A stretch of DNA of 64,000 nt. Origin: Rhizobium mongolense subsp. loessense. GTDB lineage: Bacteria > Pseudomonadota > Alphaproteobacteria > Rhizobiales > Rhizobiaceae. The notes under the pieces are model-generated. The model saw only the letters and a list, made by a program, of their open reading frames with translations. It did not search any database and was not told the origin of the DNA. The stretch lies in assembly GCF_900099775.1 (NCBI RefSeq), contig NZ_FMTM01000001.1, positions 868,001-932,000 on the forward strand, given 5' to 3'. How positions within the stretch are numbered: position 1 is the stretch's first letter; each line of letters begins with the position of its first letter. Below, in pieces: positions 1 through 9,102 of this stretch. Made by a program: the position numbers and the translations under genes.

Positions 1-159
1 CATGTCTATGCCTCGCGCACCCGCTTCATCCCGGCGACGCTGCTGCAATTTTTCGAGGTCTGCGGCTGGCCGCAGGTCAAGAGCGAAAGCGCCTCAGCGC
101 AACAGGCGCGCCAAGTCCGAATCGATGTCGGCGCCCGCATGCGCGGTATGTGGCGCTAG
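1..159 (+). CDS. C-terminal tail of an unidentified protein (5' end outside window)
   Basis: The first frame is open from the first base and ends at TAG 157-159, giving 52 residues that start HVYASRTRFIPATLLQFF and end GARMRGMWR. The composition is that of an ordinary soluble protein with no low-complexity bias, and the frame stops exactly against the convergent hydrolase gene: the two stop codons overlap in CTAG at 156-159. The start of the tail loosely resembles the last strand and helix of LysR-type effector domains, but too little is present to name a family. The real start lies outside the window. Confidence 0.5.
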   Translation, partial: HVYASRTRFIPATLLQFFEVCGWPQVKSESASAQQARQVRIDVGARMRGMWR

Positions 160-1217
160 AGGACAAGAGGGCGATCGGCCGGTTTGAAGAACGGCGCGAG
201 CACCTCTGCGTTCACCGCCTCGATGGTCGAAGGCGACCATTTCGGATTCCGATCCTTGTCGATCACTGCCGCCCGCACGCCCTCGTAAAAGTCGGCGCAT
301 TTCAGTATCTGCATACAGGCCGCTAACTCGCGGTTCAGGCAGGCGGCGAGATTGACGCTCTGGCGTCCTTCCCTCAGCAGACGCAGAGTCAATTTCAGGC
401 TCGTCGGCGAGCGCGTCTGCAGGGTCTTGCGTGTCTTGGCGGAGAATTCGCCTTCGACAGCGGCGAGCGCGTCCAGAATCTCTTCGATGCGATCGAAACA
501 GAAGGCCCGGTCGATCAACGGCCGAACGGCCTGCAGGCGGCTTTCGCTCGCCTTGCCGCCAAGATGCTTCAGCAGAGCCTCGCAAGCGACCGGCGATGAC
601 CCGACCGGCAGCCGAGCCAACGCGTCGATGACATCCGGCAGCCGCGACGACGAGATCTCAAAATCGGCAAGGCCGGCATAGATGGCATCCGCCGCATTCA
701 GCTCTTGGCCGGTCAATCCTGCCCATGTTCCCGTCTCGCCGGGCATGCGCGGCAGCAGCCAGGTCGCTCCGACATCCGGGAAATAGCCGATGCCGGTTTC
801 CGGCATCGCAAGCCTCGTCCGCTCCGTCACGATGCGGTGCCGCCCGTGTGCGGAAAGGCCGACGCCGCCGCCCATGGTGATACCATCCATCAGGGCGACA
901 TAGGGTTTAGCGTAGCTTGCGATGCGGTGGTTGAGGGTGAATTCCTCGCGCCAGAACGACTCCGCAAGCTCAGAACCCGAGCACCCGCTTTCGTGAAGTC
1001 TGCGAATATCGCCACCGGCGCAGAAGCCGCGATCGCCCTCACCCGTCACCACCACGCTTGCAACGCCGTCATCATCCGCGAATTCGTCGAGCGCCGCATC
1101 GATCATGCGCACCATGCCGAGCGTCAGGCTGTTCAGCGCCTTCGGCCGATTGAGGCGGATGATCCCCGCCGTGCCGCGCCGTTCGATAATGACTTCCCGT
1201 TCGTGATTGTTCTGCAT
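156..1217 (-). CDS. 3-hydroxyisobutyryl-CoA hydrolase-like crotonase family protein
   Basis: The 353-residue crotonase-fold protein has FCAGGD at about 65-70 and DGITMGGGVGLS at about 111-122, which form the oxyanion hole. MPETGIGYFPDVG at about 138-150 is characteristic of the HIBYL-CoA hydrolase branch rather than plain enoyl-CoA hydratases. Length also fits that branch (about 350 residues, against about 260 for hydratases). Family members release 3-hydroxyisobutyrate from its CoA ester in valine catabolism (EC 3.1.2.4). The gene stands alone; its stop overlaps the stop of the convergent gene on the other strand. The start has only a close AAGG upstream, so the first codon is less certain than the family call. 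Confidence 0.85.
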   Translation of the reverse strand: MQNNHEREVIIERRGTAGIIRLNRPKALNSLTLGMVRMIDAALDEFADDDGVASVVVTGEGDRGFCAGGDIRRLHESGCSGSELAESFWREEFTLNHRIASYAKPYVALMDGITMGGGVGLSAHGRHRIVTERTRLAMPETGIGYFPDVGATWLLPRMPGETGTWAGLTGQELNAADAIYAGLADFEISSSRLPDVIDALARLPVGSSPVACEALLKHLGGKASESRLQAVRPLIDRAFCFDRIEEILDALAAVEGEFSAKTRKTLQTRSPTSLKLTLRLLREGRQSVNLAACLNRELAACMQILKCADFYEGVRAAVIDKDRNPKWSPSTIEAVNAEVLAPFFKPADRPLVL

Positions 1218-1311
1218 GTCCTTCGTCCACCCTCGATTGACCTCCCATCAATAAACAGAGGGAGCGCTTCGTTCCAGTGGACTTTGCGTCGAAAAACAGG
1301 GGTAATCGCGT

Positions 1312-2346
1312 TTAGAAGGAAGCCGCGGCAAGGGCACGGTGCACTCCGTGCAGATCCCCGACCCTGCGGTTGATCAGCGCCAGCTCCCAGTCCAGTGCAC
1401 TGCGGACGATCGTCTCCAGCGAATCGTATTTCGGTGTCCAGTCCAGGACGCGGTGCGCCAAGGTGGCGTCGGCGACGACGCTTGCGGCATCGCCCGGGCG
1501 GCGTGGCGCCATATGAATCTTGAACGCGTGGCCGTGCAGGCGCACCACCATGTTCAGCACGTCGAGCACCGTATAGCCGGAACCATAGCCACAATTCGCA
1601 ACCAACGATCCCTTGCCCTTGCGCAGATGCTGCAGCGCCTTGAGGTGAGCCTCGGCAAGATCAGTGACATGGATATAGTCGCGCACGCCAGTGCCGTCAT
1701 GCGTCGGATAGTCGATGCCGTAGACATGCACGCTGTCGCGCTTGCCGAAGGCTGCCTCGCAGGCGACCTTGATGAGGTGCGTCGCGCCGCTCGTGGATTG
1801 TCCGGCACGGCCACGCGGATCGGCACCTGCAACGTTGAAGTAGCGAAGCGCCACATAGTCGAAATCATAGGCTGCAGCAGCGTCGCGCAGCATGAACTCC
1901 GTCATCAGCTTCGACTGGCCATAAGGATTTTCCGGGTTGAGCGGCGCGGTTTCCTTGACCGGATCGGAAGTCTTCTGCGGACCGTAGACCGCCGCCGTCG
2001 AAGAGAAGACGAAATGGCGCACACCGGCAGCGATCGCCGCGCTCAAGAGCGCACGCGTCTTGCCGGAATTGTTGTCGTAATAGGAAAGCGGATCGGCAAC
2101 CGAAGCCGGAACCACCGCGGAGCCTGCAAAATGGATGATCGCCTCGATGTCGTTCTCGATGAAGATCGTCTTCAGGAGCTCGGCGTCGGCGATATCCCCA
2201 AGATAGAAGCGCGCAGCAGGCGCGACCGCCCAGCGAAAGCCGGTGGAAAGGCGATCGAGCACGACGACGTTCTCGCCTGCATCGAGCAGTGCCCAAACCA
2301 TGTGGCTGCCGATGTAGCCGGCGCCGCCTGTCACCAAAATTGCCAT
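1312..2346 (-). CDS. galE: UDP-glucose 4-epimerase (GalE/ExoB)
   Basis: This 344-residue short-chain dehydrogenase-fold epimerase interconverts UDP-glucose and UDP-galactose for surface polysaccharide synthesis; in rhizobia the enzyme is also called ExoB. TGGAGYIG at 6-13 is the NAD-binding Rossmann motif, SSTAAVYG at 115-122 carries the catalytic Ser/Thr, and Tyr142 and Lys146 form the YxxxK pair in NPYGQSK. TGVRDYIHV further on is typical of GalE. An AGGGA Shine-Dalgarno precedes the ATG. It is monocistronic in appearance, about 90 bases upstream of the hydrolase on the same strand. The exact chromosomal name (galE or exoB) cannot be decided from one copy. Confidence 0.93.
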   Translation of the reverse strand: MAILVTGGAGYIGSHMVWALLDAGENVVVLDRLSTGFRWAVAPAARFYLGDIADAELLKTIFIENDIEAIIHFAGSAVVPASVADPLSYYDNNSGKTRALLSAAIAAGVRHFVFSSTAAVYGPQKTSDPVKETAPLNPENPYGQSKLMTEFMLRDAAAAYDFDYVALRYFNVAGADPRGRAGQSTSGATHLIKVACEAAFGKRDSVHVYGIDYPTHDGTGVRDYIHVTDLAEAHLKALQHLRKGKGSLVANCGYGSGYTVLDVLNMVVRLHGHAFKIHMAPRRPGDAASVVADATLAHRVLDWTPKYDSLETIVRSALDWELALINRRVGDLHGVHRALAAASF

Positions 2347-2517
2347 GTCCCGTTCCCTGTTTAATCGGACAGGGCATCTGACGCGGTTTTTCCTTTCAGA
2401 TATTCTTATCAGGCACCCGTTCGGACGCCTTTGAACCGGTAAGTTTGCTGCTGTGGTTAGAAGCTGATTTCCGCCTTTGCTACAATTTTAGCGAACGACC
2501 GTTTCCGACGTCAAAAT

Positions 2518-2540
2518 GGCCCGGCTGCGACGGCCGGGCC
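2518..2540 (-). terminator. Rho-independent terminator of the aminotransferase gene
   Basis: GGCCCGGC and GCCGGGCC form a perfect 8-bp stem with a 7-base loop. Read on the minus strand the hairpin is followed by ATTTTG. It begins 7 bases after the aminotransferase stop codon. Confidence 0.75.
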
Positions 2541-2547
2541 TTGAGCG

Positions 2548-3714
2548 TCAAAGCTTCAGAATGTAATCGCAGAGCTTGTCGGCTGCTGCTTTGACCTGTA
2601 GCGGATCGCGCAGGAAACAGGCTCGCAGGAAAAGCTCGCCGCCTGCGCCGAAGGCGGTTCCGGGCGCCAGGCCGACACCCGTCTTGTCGACGATATCCAG
2701 CGCTGCTTTGCGGCTGTCGGTGACGCCGTCAACCTTCAGAAAGGCGTAGAGCGCACCGTCCGGCTTCAACGTCTCGACGCGGTTCGTGGCAATCAGCGCA
2801 TCGCAGAGGATGTCGCGCGAAAGAGCCGCCTTCCGGATATTGGCCTCGACGAACCCATCGCCCTCGTTGAGGGCTGCCACCGCACCCTTCTGCATGAATT
2901 GCGCAACGCCCGAGGTCGAATATTGGATCAGGTTTTCGAGCACCTGCCCCGTTTCCGGCGGCGCCACGATCCAGCCGACACGCCAGCCGGTCATCGACCA
3001 GTTCTTCGAGAAGGAATTGACGAACATGACCTTGTCGCCCGCTACCATGATATCAAGGAAAGAAGGCGCACGGGTGCCGGCGTAGAAATAGCGCGCGTAA
3101 ATTTCATCCGCCATGATCCAGAGATCGTGCTTTCGGGCAAGTTCAAGGATGTCAGCGAGATCCCTCTTCGTCGCGGTCCACCCAGTCGGATTGGATGGCG
3201 TATTGATGAACAGCGCTCTTGTCTTCGGGGTGATTGCTGCTTCGATGCGGTTGAGATCGACCGCCCATTTGCCGCCTTCGAACTGAAGCTCAACCCCGAC
3301 CGAGCAGGCACCGGCAATTTCCAGCGCAGCGGCGATATTTGGCCAGGCGGGCGTCAGATAGACCAGTTCGTCGCCCGGCGACGTCAATGCCTGCACCGCA
3401 ATCTGGATCGCCTGCATGCCCGAGCCGGTGACATAGAAATGCTCCGCCGGCAGGCTGATGCCGAAATGCCGGGCGTAATAGTCGGATAGCGCGTCACGAA
3501 GCTGCGGAATGCCGCGCTGCCAGGTATAGAAGGTCTCTCCCGCTGTCAGCGCGTCCATGGCCGCCCGGCTGATGAAATCCGGTGTCGGAAGATCGCCCTC
3601 GCCGACCCAGAGCGGCAGCAGGCCATCGCGGCCCCGGGCATAATTGACGACTTCGACGATCCCGCTTTCTGGCGCCGAAACGGCGCGCGGGCTGAGGCTG
3701 TTCATAATCGACAT
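2548..3714 (-). CDS. Class I/II PLP-dependent aminotransferase
   Basis: The 388-residue fold-type I aminotransferase has NTPSNPTG at 171-178, the PLP-contacting Asp203 followed by IY, and Lys237 in SFSKNWSMTGWR, with Arg245 for the substrate carboxylate. Length and motif spacing fit the aspartate/aromatic aminotransferase superfamily (AatA-like). The amino acid substrate cannot be told from sequence alone. The start is well placed: GGAG lies 6-7 bases before ATG 3714. It is transcribed alone, with a strong terminator immediately downstream and MscL about 120 bases upstream on the same strand. Confidence 0.88.
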   Translation of the reverse strand: MSIMNSLSPRAVSAPESGIVEVVNYARGRDGLLPLWVGEGDLPTPDFISRAAMDALTAGETFYTWQRGIPQLRDALSDYYARHFGISLPAEHFYVTGSGMQAIQIAVQALTSPGDELVYLTPAWPNIAAALEIAGACSVGVELQFEGGKWAVDLNRIEAAITPKTRALFINTPSNPTGWTATKRDLADILELARKHDLWIMADEIYARYFYAGTRAPSFLDIMVAGDKVMFVNSFSKNWSMTGWRVGWIVAPPETGQVLENLIQYSTSGVAQFMQKGAVAALNEGDGFVEANIRKAALSRDILCDALIATNRVETLKPDGALYAFLKVDGVTDSRKAALDIVDKTGVGLAPGTAFGAGGELFLRACFLRDPLQVKAAADKLCDYILKL

Positions 3715-3836
3715 GCAGATCTCCGGTTTTCGCTTTCATAAAACAAAACCGGGCGCAAATCCCATGAGAATGCGTGATGCCGTATCGATTTTCGTTATGA
3801 ATCAACCTCGCAAAATACGGGGCTGCGATGCCTTGA

Positions 3837-4271
3837 TCAGACCGCCGGACGCTTGGCCAGCAGATCGCGGATTTCGGTGAGGAGCGCGACATCGGCCGGC
3901 GGGGGCGCCTCTTCGGCGGCCTTCTGCTCGTTGCGCTCGACCTGCCTGCGCAGCATATTCACGCCCTTGATCATCAGGAAGATGATCCAGGCAAGGATCA
4001 GGAAATTGATGACCACGGTGATGAAATTGCCATAGGCGAAGACAGCACCCTGCGCGCGGGCTGCAGCAAGCGTCGGCGCGTTGACCGCGGACGAAAGACC
4101 GAAGAAGTAGTTGGAAAAATCGAAACCACCGAAAAGGGCACCGACGATCGGCATGATGATATCGTCGACCAGCGATTTGACGATGCCGCCGAAAGCACCG
4201 CCGATGATGACGCCGACGGCAAGGTCCATGACGTTGCCTCGGGCGATAAAGGCCTTGAACTCGTTGAGCAT
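3837..4271 (-). CDS. mscL: Large-conductance mechanosensitive channel
   Basis: This 144-residue inner-membrane channel releases osmolytes upon hypo-osmotic shock. The N-terminus [20 protein letters not shown], the Gly/Ala-rich first transmembrane helix that follows it, the IIMPIVG segment and the second helix near [14 protein letters not shown] are diagnostic. It ends with the usual charged cytoplasmic bundle ([12 protein letters not shown] onward). The start chosen is ATG 4271, because the family begins MLNEFK and a GGGAG site lies about 9 bases upstream; an in-frame codon ten residues earlier would give an atypical extension. Confidence 0.95.
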   Translation of the reverse strand: MLNEFKAFIARGNVMDLAVGVIIGGAFGGIVKSLVDDIIMPIVGALFGGFDFSNYFFGLSSAVNAPTLAAARAQGAVFAYGNFITVVINFLILAWIIFLMIKGVNMLRRQVERNEQKAAEEAPPPADVALLTEIRDLLAKRPAV

Positions 4272-4487
4272 TCGATCTGTCTCCCTCTGATGCGCTCTCA
4301 CGGACAGTCCGTTGTTTTAAATAGCTACATCTCTTGATTGATTATTCAAATGCAAAAGTGAAACAACCAGGACCTTCCTGCGCCTTGGACTTAATGCCTA
4401 GATCATCGCAATTTCCAAGACAGACGATTTCCCTTAGTCTTGATGTCTTTTGGGAGAACCGGCGGTGAGTGCGCCGGTGGAGGGTCG

Positions 4488-7400
4488 ATGCTTCAAGGCT
4501 GGGTCATCATTGCGTTTGCCTTCGGCTATCTGCTGCTATTGTTTGCGGTCGCAAGCTACGGCGACCGTAGAAGCCAGAGGCTGGGCATACCGGACGGCGG
4601 CTGGCCGATCGTCTATGCGCTGAGCCTTGCGATCTACTGCACCTCCTGGACCTATTTCGGCGGCGTCGGGCTCGCCTCGCAGCGCGGCCTTGAATTTGCC
4701 GGGATCTATATCGGCCCGATCCTCGTCTTCACGCTCGGCATGCCAGTGCTGCGGCGGATCATCGAACTTGCCAAGGCCGAAAAGCTTACCTCCGTCGCGG
4801 ACTTCCTCGCCGCCCGCTATGGGAAGAATCCCACTGTCGCAACGATCGTGGCGCTGATCTCGCTGATTGGCACAATTCCTTACATCGCACTGCAGCTGAA
4901 GGCGATCAGCAGCACGGTCACCGCGATGGTCAATCCTTCGGATTATGGCATCGGCAGCGGCAACCTCTACTTCCTCGACCTGCCGCTGATCGCAACCCTG
5001 GTGCTTGCCTGCTTCGCCGTGATGTTTGGAACGCGGCATACCGATGCGACAGAGCACCAGGACGGCCTGATCCTCGCCGTTTCGATGGAATCGCTGGTCA
5101 AGCTCGTCGCCTTCCTGACCGCCGGCATCTGCGTCATCTGGTTCTTGTTCGATGGGCCCGCCGACCTTTGGCGGAAAAGCGTGGACAACCAGTTGGTCAA
5201 CGCAACCCTCGACTACAAGACGCCGATCAGCCGCTGGATCACGCTGATACTGCTGTCGGCCATCGCAATCATCATGCTACCGCGCCAGTTTCACGTCACC
5301 GTCGTCGAAAACCGCTCGGCAAAACAGCTGCGGCTCGCCGGCTATCTCTTCCCGCTCTATCTCATCGCCATCAATCTCTTCGTGCTGCCAGTGGCGATCG
5401 GCGGCCTGCTGACCTTCGGCGGCGCGGGCAATGCCGACTTTTACGTACTGTCCCTGCCGCTTGCGGGGCAGATGCAGATCGTTTCGCTGATCACCTTCAT
5501 CGGCGGCTTTTCGGCGGCCACTGCAATGGTCATCGTCGATTCCGTTGCGCTTTCGATCATGGTGTCGAACGACATCATCATGCCGATCTTCCTGCGCCGG
5601 AAGCTTGCCGGACGTGCCGGCCAGCGCGATGACTTCGCGAAAAGCCTGCTCAACATCCGCCGCAGCGCGATCTTCGCCGTCCTGCTGCTCGGCTATGCCT
5701 ATTATCGCTCGACCGACAGCACGGCCGGCCTTGCCTCGATCGGCCTTTTGTCCTTCGCAGCGATCGCACAGATCGCACCCGCCTTCTTCGGCGGTCTTAT
5801 CTGGCGGCGTGCGAATGCACGCGGCGCCATTCTCGGCCTTACGTCGGGTTTCGTCATCTGGTTCTACCTGCTCTTTCTGCCTTCGCTCGGCGGGCCGGAT
5901 TATTCCTATGTCGCGACCGCTTTCCTCAGCTTCATCTTCCCGGGCACGGCGCTTTTTGCAGCAGCGGATGCCGATCCGCTCGTCAACGCCACAGCGATGA
6001 GCCTGCTTATCAATACCGCCTTCTTCATCGTCGGCTCGATGACGCGCAACGCCCGTCCGCTAGAGCGCATCCAGGCAGGCATCTTCGTGAAGGGGCAGTC
6101 GCGCTCGCAATTTGCGACCCGCGGATGGAAGACCCGCATCAGCGTCGGCGACCTGAAAACGGCAATCTCGCGCTATCTCGGCGAAGAGCGCATGCAGCGA
6201 TCGCTTGCGACATACGAACAGAATTCCGGCCGCAAGCTGGAGGACGACCAGCCGGCCGACATGGCGCTCATCCACTTCACCGAACAACTGCTCGGCAGCG
6301 CCATCGGATCCTCCTCCGCGCGGTTGGTGCTTTCGCTGATCCTGCAGAAGACCGAGGACGCTTCCGCCGACACGGCATGGCTGCTCGACCAGGCAAGCGA
6401 GGCGCTGCAATATAACCAGGACATGCTGCAGACGGCGCTCTCGCAGATGGACCAGGGCATTGCCGTCTTCGACAGCTCCAACCAGCTGACGATCTGGAAC
6501 CGGCGCTTCCGCCAGCTTCTCGACCTGCCGGAGGATGTCGGCCGTGTCGGCTTTCCGCTTTCGGAAATCGTGGCGATCTTGAGCCAGCGCGGTGACGTTC
6601 CACCCGCCGAACTCAGCCAGACGGTGCGGCATTTCCTGACGCTCGACAAACCCTTCTCGCTCGTTCTCGGCGGCGGCGAACGGATCATCGAAGTGCGGTC
6701 CAACGCCATGCCCGACAAGGGCATCGTGGCGACCTTTACCGACATTACCCAGCGTGTTGCGGCCGACCAGGCGCTGAAGCAGGCAAACGAGACGCTGGAG
6801 CAGCGCGTTGCCGAGCGAACGGCGGAGCTGACGCGGGTGAACCGCGAACTCGGCGAGGCGCGAGCGGCCGCCGATGAAGCAAATATCGGCAAGACCCGCT
6901 TCTTTGCCGCTGCCGGCCACGACATCCTGCAGCCGCTGAATGCGGCGCGGCTTTACTCCTCCGCCCTCGTCGAACGTATCGCGCAGTCCGAAAACGGGCC
7001 GATCGTGCGCAATATCGATTCCGCACTGGAATCGGTCGAAACCATTCTGGGGGCCGTTCTCGACATCTCGCGGCTTGACACGGGTGCGATGCGGCCGCGG
7101 CTGACATCCGTGCCCCTGGCCGGCCTGCTGGAGCGCATCGAGACCGATTTTGCGCCGATTGCCCGGGCAAAGAAGCTCAAGCTTGTCGTGATGCCGACAT
7201 CGCTACGGGTCCGTTCCGATCCCAACCTGCTGCGGCGCCTCGTGCAGAACCTTGTTTCCAACGCCATCAAATATACGTTGACCGGCAAGGTGCTGGTCGG
7301 CGCCCGGCGGCGGGGAAACCAGGTGGTGATCCAGGTGATGGATTCCGGCATCGGCATCCCGCCTTCGAAATTCCGCACGGTCTTTAAGGAATTCGCGCGG

Positions 7401-7991
7401 CTCGACGAAGGCGCCAAAACGGCCTCCGGCCTCGGCCTCGGCCTTTCGATCGTCGACCGCATCGCCCGCGTCCTCAACCATCCGGTAGAGCTGCATTCGA
7501 CGCACGGCAAGGGCACGGATTTCCGCATCGTCATGCCGCTCGATGTTTCCAAGGCCGGCGCCGCAGCGCCCTCCGCAGCGCCGAGCGATCGGTTGCCGCA
7601 ACCGCTCAAGGGATTAAGAATCCTTTGCATCGACAACGAGCCGAAGATCCTCGAAGGCATGCGGCTCTTAATTTCCGGCTGGGGTTGCGAGGTGGAGGCT
7701 ATCGACTCCCTGGCCGCGGCTTCGGGTTTCGACACGCGTCAGCCCGCGCCCGATCTCATCATCGCGGACTATCACCTCGGCGACGGGACCGGAATCTCCG
7801 CGATCCTGAATTTGCGGGAATGCTTCGGGACCGATCTGCCGGCGCTGCTGGTGACCGCCGACCGGACGCCCGAGGTCAGGGCGGAGGCAGAGCGCCACGG
7901 CATCGCCATCCAGCACAAGCCGGTGCGCCCGGCTGCCCTTCGCGCCTTCATCACGCAGATTTCCGGGCTGAAGCGCGCCGCGGCGGAGTGA
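4488..7991 (+). CDS. Sodium:solute symporter-like sensor hybrid histidine kinase/response regulator
   Basis: This 1167-residue membrane protein has three parts. Residues 1 to about 500 form a multi-helix SSS/SLC5-type transporter domain. A PAS domain (about 640-770) and a coiled coil lead to the kinase core with H-box FFAAAGHDILQPLNAARL at about 805-823 and an ATPase domain at about 890-1015 (DSGIGIPPSKF, GLGLGLSIVDR). The C-terminal receiver (about 1040-1160) has its acceptor Asp in IIADYHLGDG. The HDxLQPLNAAR box is typical of NahK-like kinases, and the transporter fusion recalls CbrA; both comparisons are family knowledge. The ligand is unknown. Start ATG 4488 sits just after GGAGGG; an upstream in-frame ATG at 4440 has no comparable site. 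Confidence 0.9.
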   Translation: MLQGWVIIAFAFGYLLLLFAVASYGDRRSQRLGIPDGGWPIVYALSLAIYCTSWTYFGGVGLASQRGLEFAGIYIGPILVFTLGMPVLRRIIELAKAEKLTSVADFLAARYGKNPTVATIVALISLIGTIPYIALQLKAISSTVTAMVNPSDYGIGSGNLYFLDLPLIATLVLACFAVMFGTRHTDATEHQDGLILAVSMESLVKLVAFLTAGICVIWFLFDGPADLWRKSVDNQLVNATLDYKTPISRWITLILLSAIAIIMLPRQFHVTVVENRSAKQLRLAGYLFPLYLIAINLFVLPVAIGGLLTFGGAGNADFYVLSLPLAGQMQIVSLITFIGGFSAATAMVIVDSVALSIMVSNDIIMPIFLRRKLAGRAGQRDDFAKSLLNIRRSAIFAVLLLGYAYYRSTDSTAGLASIGLLSFAAIAQIAPAFFGGLIWRRANARGAILGLTSGFVIWFYLLFLPSLGGPDYSYVATAFLSFIFPGTALFAAADADPLVNATAMSLLINTAFFIVGSMTRNARPLERIQAGIFVKGQSRSQFATRGWKTRISVGDLKTAISRYLGEERMQRSLATYEQNSGRKLEDDQPADMALIHFTEQLLGSAIGSSSARLVLSLILQKTEDASADTAWLLDQASEALQYNQDMLQTALSQMDQGIAVFDSSNQLTIWNRRFRQLLDLPEDVGRVGFPLSEIVAILSQRGDVPPAELSQTVRHFLTLDKPFSLVLGGGERIIEVRSNAMPDKGIVATFTDITQRVAADQALKQANETLEQRVAERTAELTRVNRELGEARAAADEANIGKTRFFAAAGHDILQPLNAARLYSSALVERIAQSENGPIVRNIDSALESVETILGAVLDISRLDTGAMRPRLTSVPLAGLLERIETDFAPIARAKKLKLVVMPTSLRVRSDPNLLRRLVQNLVSNAIKYTLTGKVLVGARRRGNQVVIQVMDSGIGIPPSKFRTVFKEFARLDEGAKTASGLGLGLSIVDRIARVLNHPVELHSTHGKGTDFRIVMPLDVSKAGAAAPSAAPSDRLPQPLKGLRILCIDNEPKILEGMRLLISGWGCEVEAIDSLAAASGFDTRQPAPDLIIADYHLGDGTGISAILNLRECFGTDLPALLVTADRTPEVRAEAERHGIAIQHKPVRPAALRAFITQISGLKRAAAE

Positions 7992-8014
7992 TATCCAGGA
8001 CGCTTCGCGCAAAC

Positions 8015-8041
8015 GAAAAAAGGCCGGGCTAACCCGACCTT
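8015..8041 (-). terminator. Rho-independent terminator downstream of the cold-shock gene
   Basis: On the minus strand GGTCGGG, loop TTAG, CCCGGCC (one G-U pair) is followed by six T residues. It lies about 75 bases past the cold-shock gene stop and also separates it from the convergent sensor kinase gene. Confidence 0.8.
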
Positions 8042-8116
8042 CCTGCCACCTCGACGAAACGTGCCAGTACATCCGTGGTCACGTTCCGGAGATGATATTC
8101 TCATGCCTTGCGAGGC

Positions 8117-8326
8117 TCAGGCCGCCTGAAGACGGTCTGCCGACATCTTGCCCGAACGCTTGTCGGAAACGAGCTCGTAGGAAAGCTTCTGGCCTTCCTG
8201 GAGGTCGCGCATTCCGGCGCGCTCGACAGCGGAGATGTGGACGAAAACGTCGGCTGCGCCGTCATCCGGCTGAATGAAGCCGAAGCCCTTGGTTGCGTTG
8301 AACCACTTAACGGTACCTGTGTTCAT
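8117..8326 (-). CDS. CspA-family cold-shock protein
   Basis: The 69-residue single cold-shock domain (OB fold) contains RNP1 (KGFGFI) and RNP2 (VFVHIS), so it binds single-stranded nucleic acid and likely acts as an RNA chaperone. The sequence starts [18 protein letters not shown], standard for the family. ATG 8326 follows AAGGA with about 7 bases between; longer in-frame extensions have no family resemblance. It is monocistronic with its own terminator. An AT-rich leader precedes it, as is common for csp mRNAs, but no specific leader structure was established. Confidence 0.95.
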   Translation of the reverse strand: MNTGTVKWFNATKGFGFIQPDDGAADVFVHISAVERAGMRDLQEGQKLSYELVSDKRSGKMSADRLQAA

Positions 8327-8643
8327 GACGATATCCTTTAAAAATCGTACGTAGAAGATAACGCACCGACCAAGGCCGACGCGCGATGAAGACCGATTTT
8401 GGAGGAAGTTCGCCAGGAACGGCACAAATGGCCGAAACAAAGTCCATCTAGCAAGATCGATGTGCGCGCTTCTACGCGAAAATTGTCTCCAGTGCAAGAC
8501 GGAACGAGACGGAGCGCAATTTTCGTTCCTTATGCGCAGTCCTCCCGCATCGGCGTTCCTCACTTCGTCCGACATTTCATGCGCCGGCTTTCCATTCCTT
8601 TGCATCGCGCACACGGCCTTTGCTGATCTGCGCAAGGCTCGTT

Positions 8644-9021
8644 TTATCTCGCAGGCACGATGCAGAATTGATTGCCTTCCGGGTCCTTCATCACCGTATA
8701 GCCTGGTTCCCTTCGCTGGAGGCTGCCGCCGAGCGCGGTGATGCGTTCGATTGCGGCTGGAACATCATCGACGGCAATATCCAGATGGATCCGGTTGTTG
8801 CTGTAGTCGCGCAGCGGGACGCGCTGGAAACAGAGCGACGGGCCGGGACCGTCCACCATCACCGTCGGGTCCGTCTCCGGCGCAAACCCAAGCTTCGCCA
8901 GCCGGCCGATTTCGGCGTCGTCATAGGGACGGACCTGATAGCCATCGAGAATTGCCGCCCAGAAGGCGGCGAGGCGCGAGGGGGTCTCAGCTTCGACGAC
9001 GATTTCGGCGATAGTGGCCAT
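8644..9021 (-). CDS. VOC (glyoxalase/bleomycin-resistance) family protein
   Basis: A 125-residue protein with the vicinal oxygen chelate fold: [21 protein letters not shown] at the N-terminus, a central [13 protein letters not shown] strand/helix unit and the C-terminal [12 protein letters not shown] that contributes a metal-ligand-like position. This composition matches the glyoxalase-like domain (glyoxalase_6 type). The reaction is unknown. ATG 9021 is preceded by AGGAGA at 6 bases; an in-frame extension upstream lacks a site and family similarity. It lies between the cold-shock gene and the beta-oxidation cluster, in the same direction as both. Confidence 0.8.
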   Translation of the reverse strand: MATIAEIVVEAETPSRLAAFWAAILDGYQVRPYDDAEIGRLAKLGFAPETDPTVMVDGPGPSLCFQRVPLRDYSNNRIHLDIAVDDVPAAIERITALGGSLQRREPGYTVMKDPEGNQFCIVPAR

Positions 9022-9102
9022 GAAAAGTCTCCTGGGCAGGGCGGCGTCCCTTGCTTCGTCACCCTGAGGCTTAACAAACCAAGCGCAAGCCATTGAGGCG
9101 GC

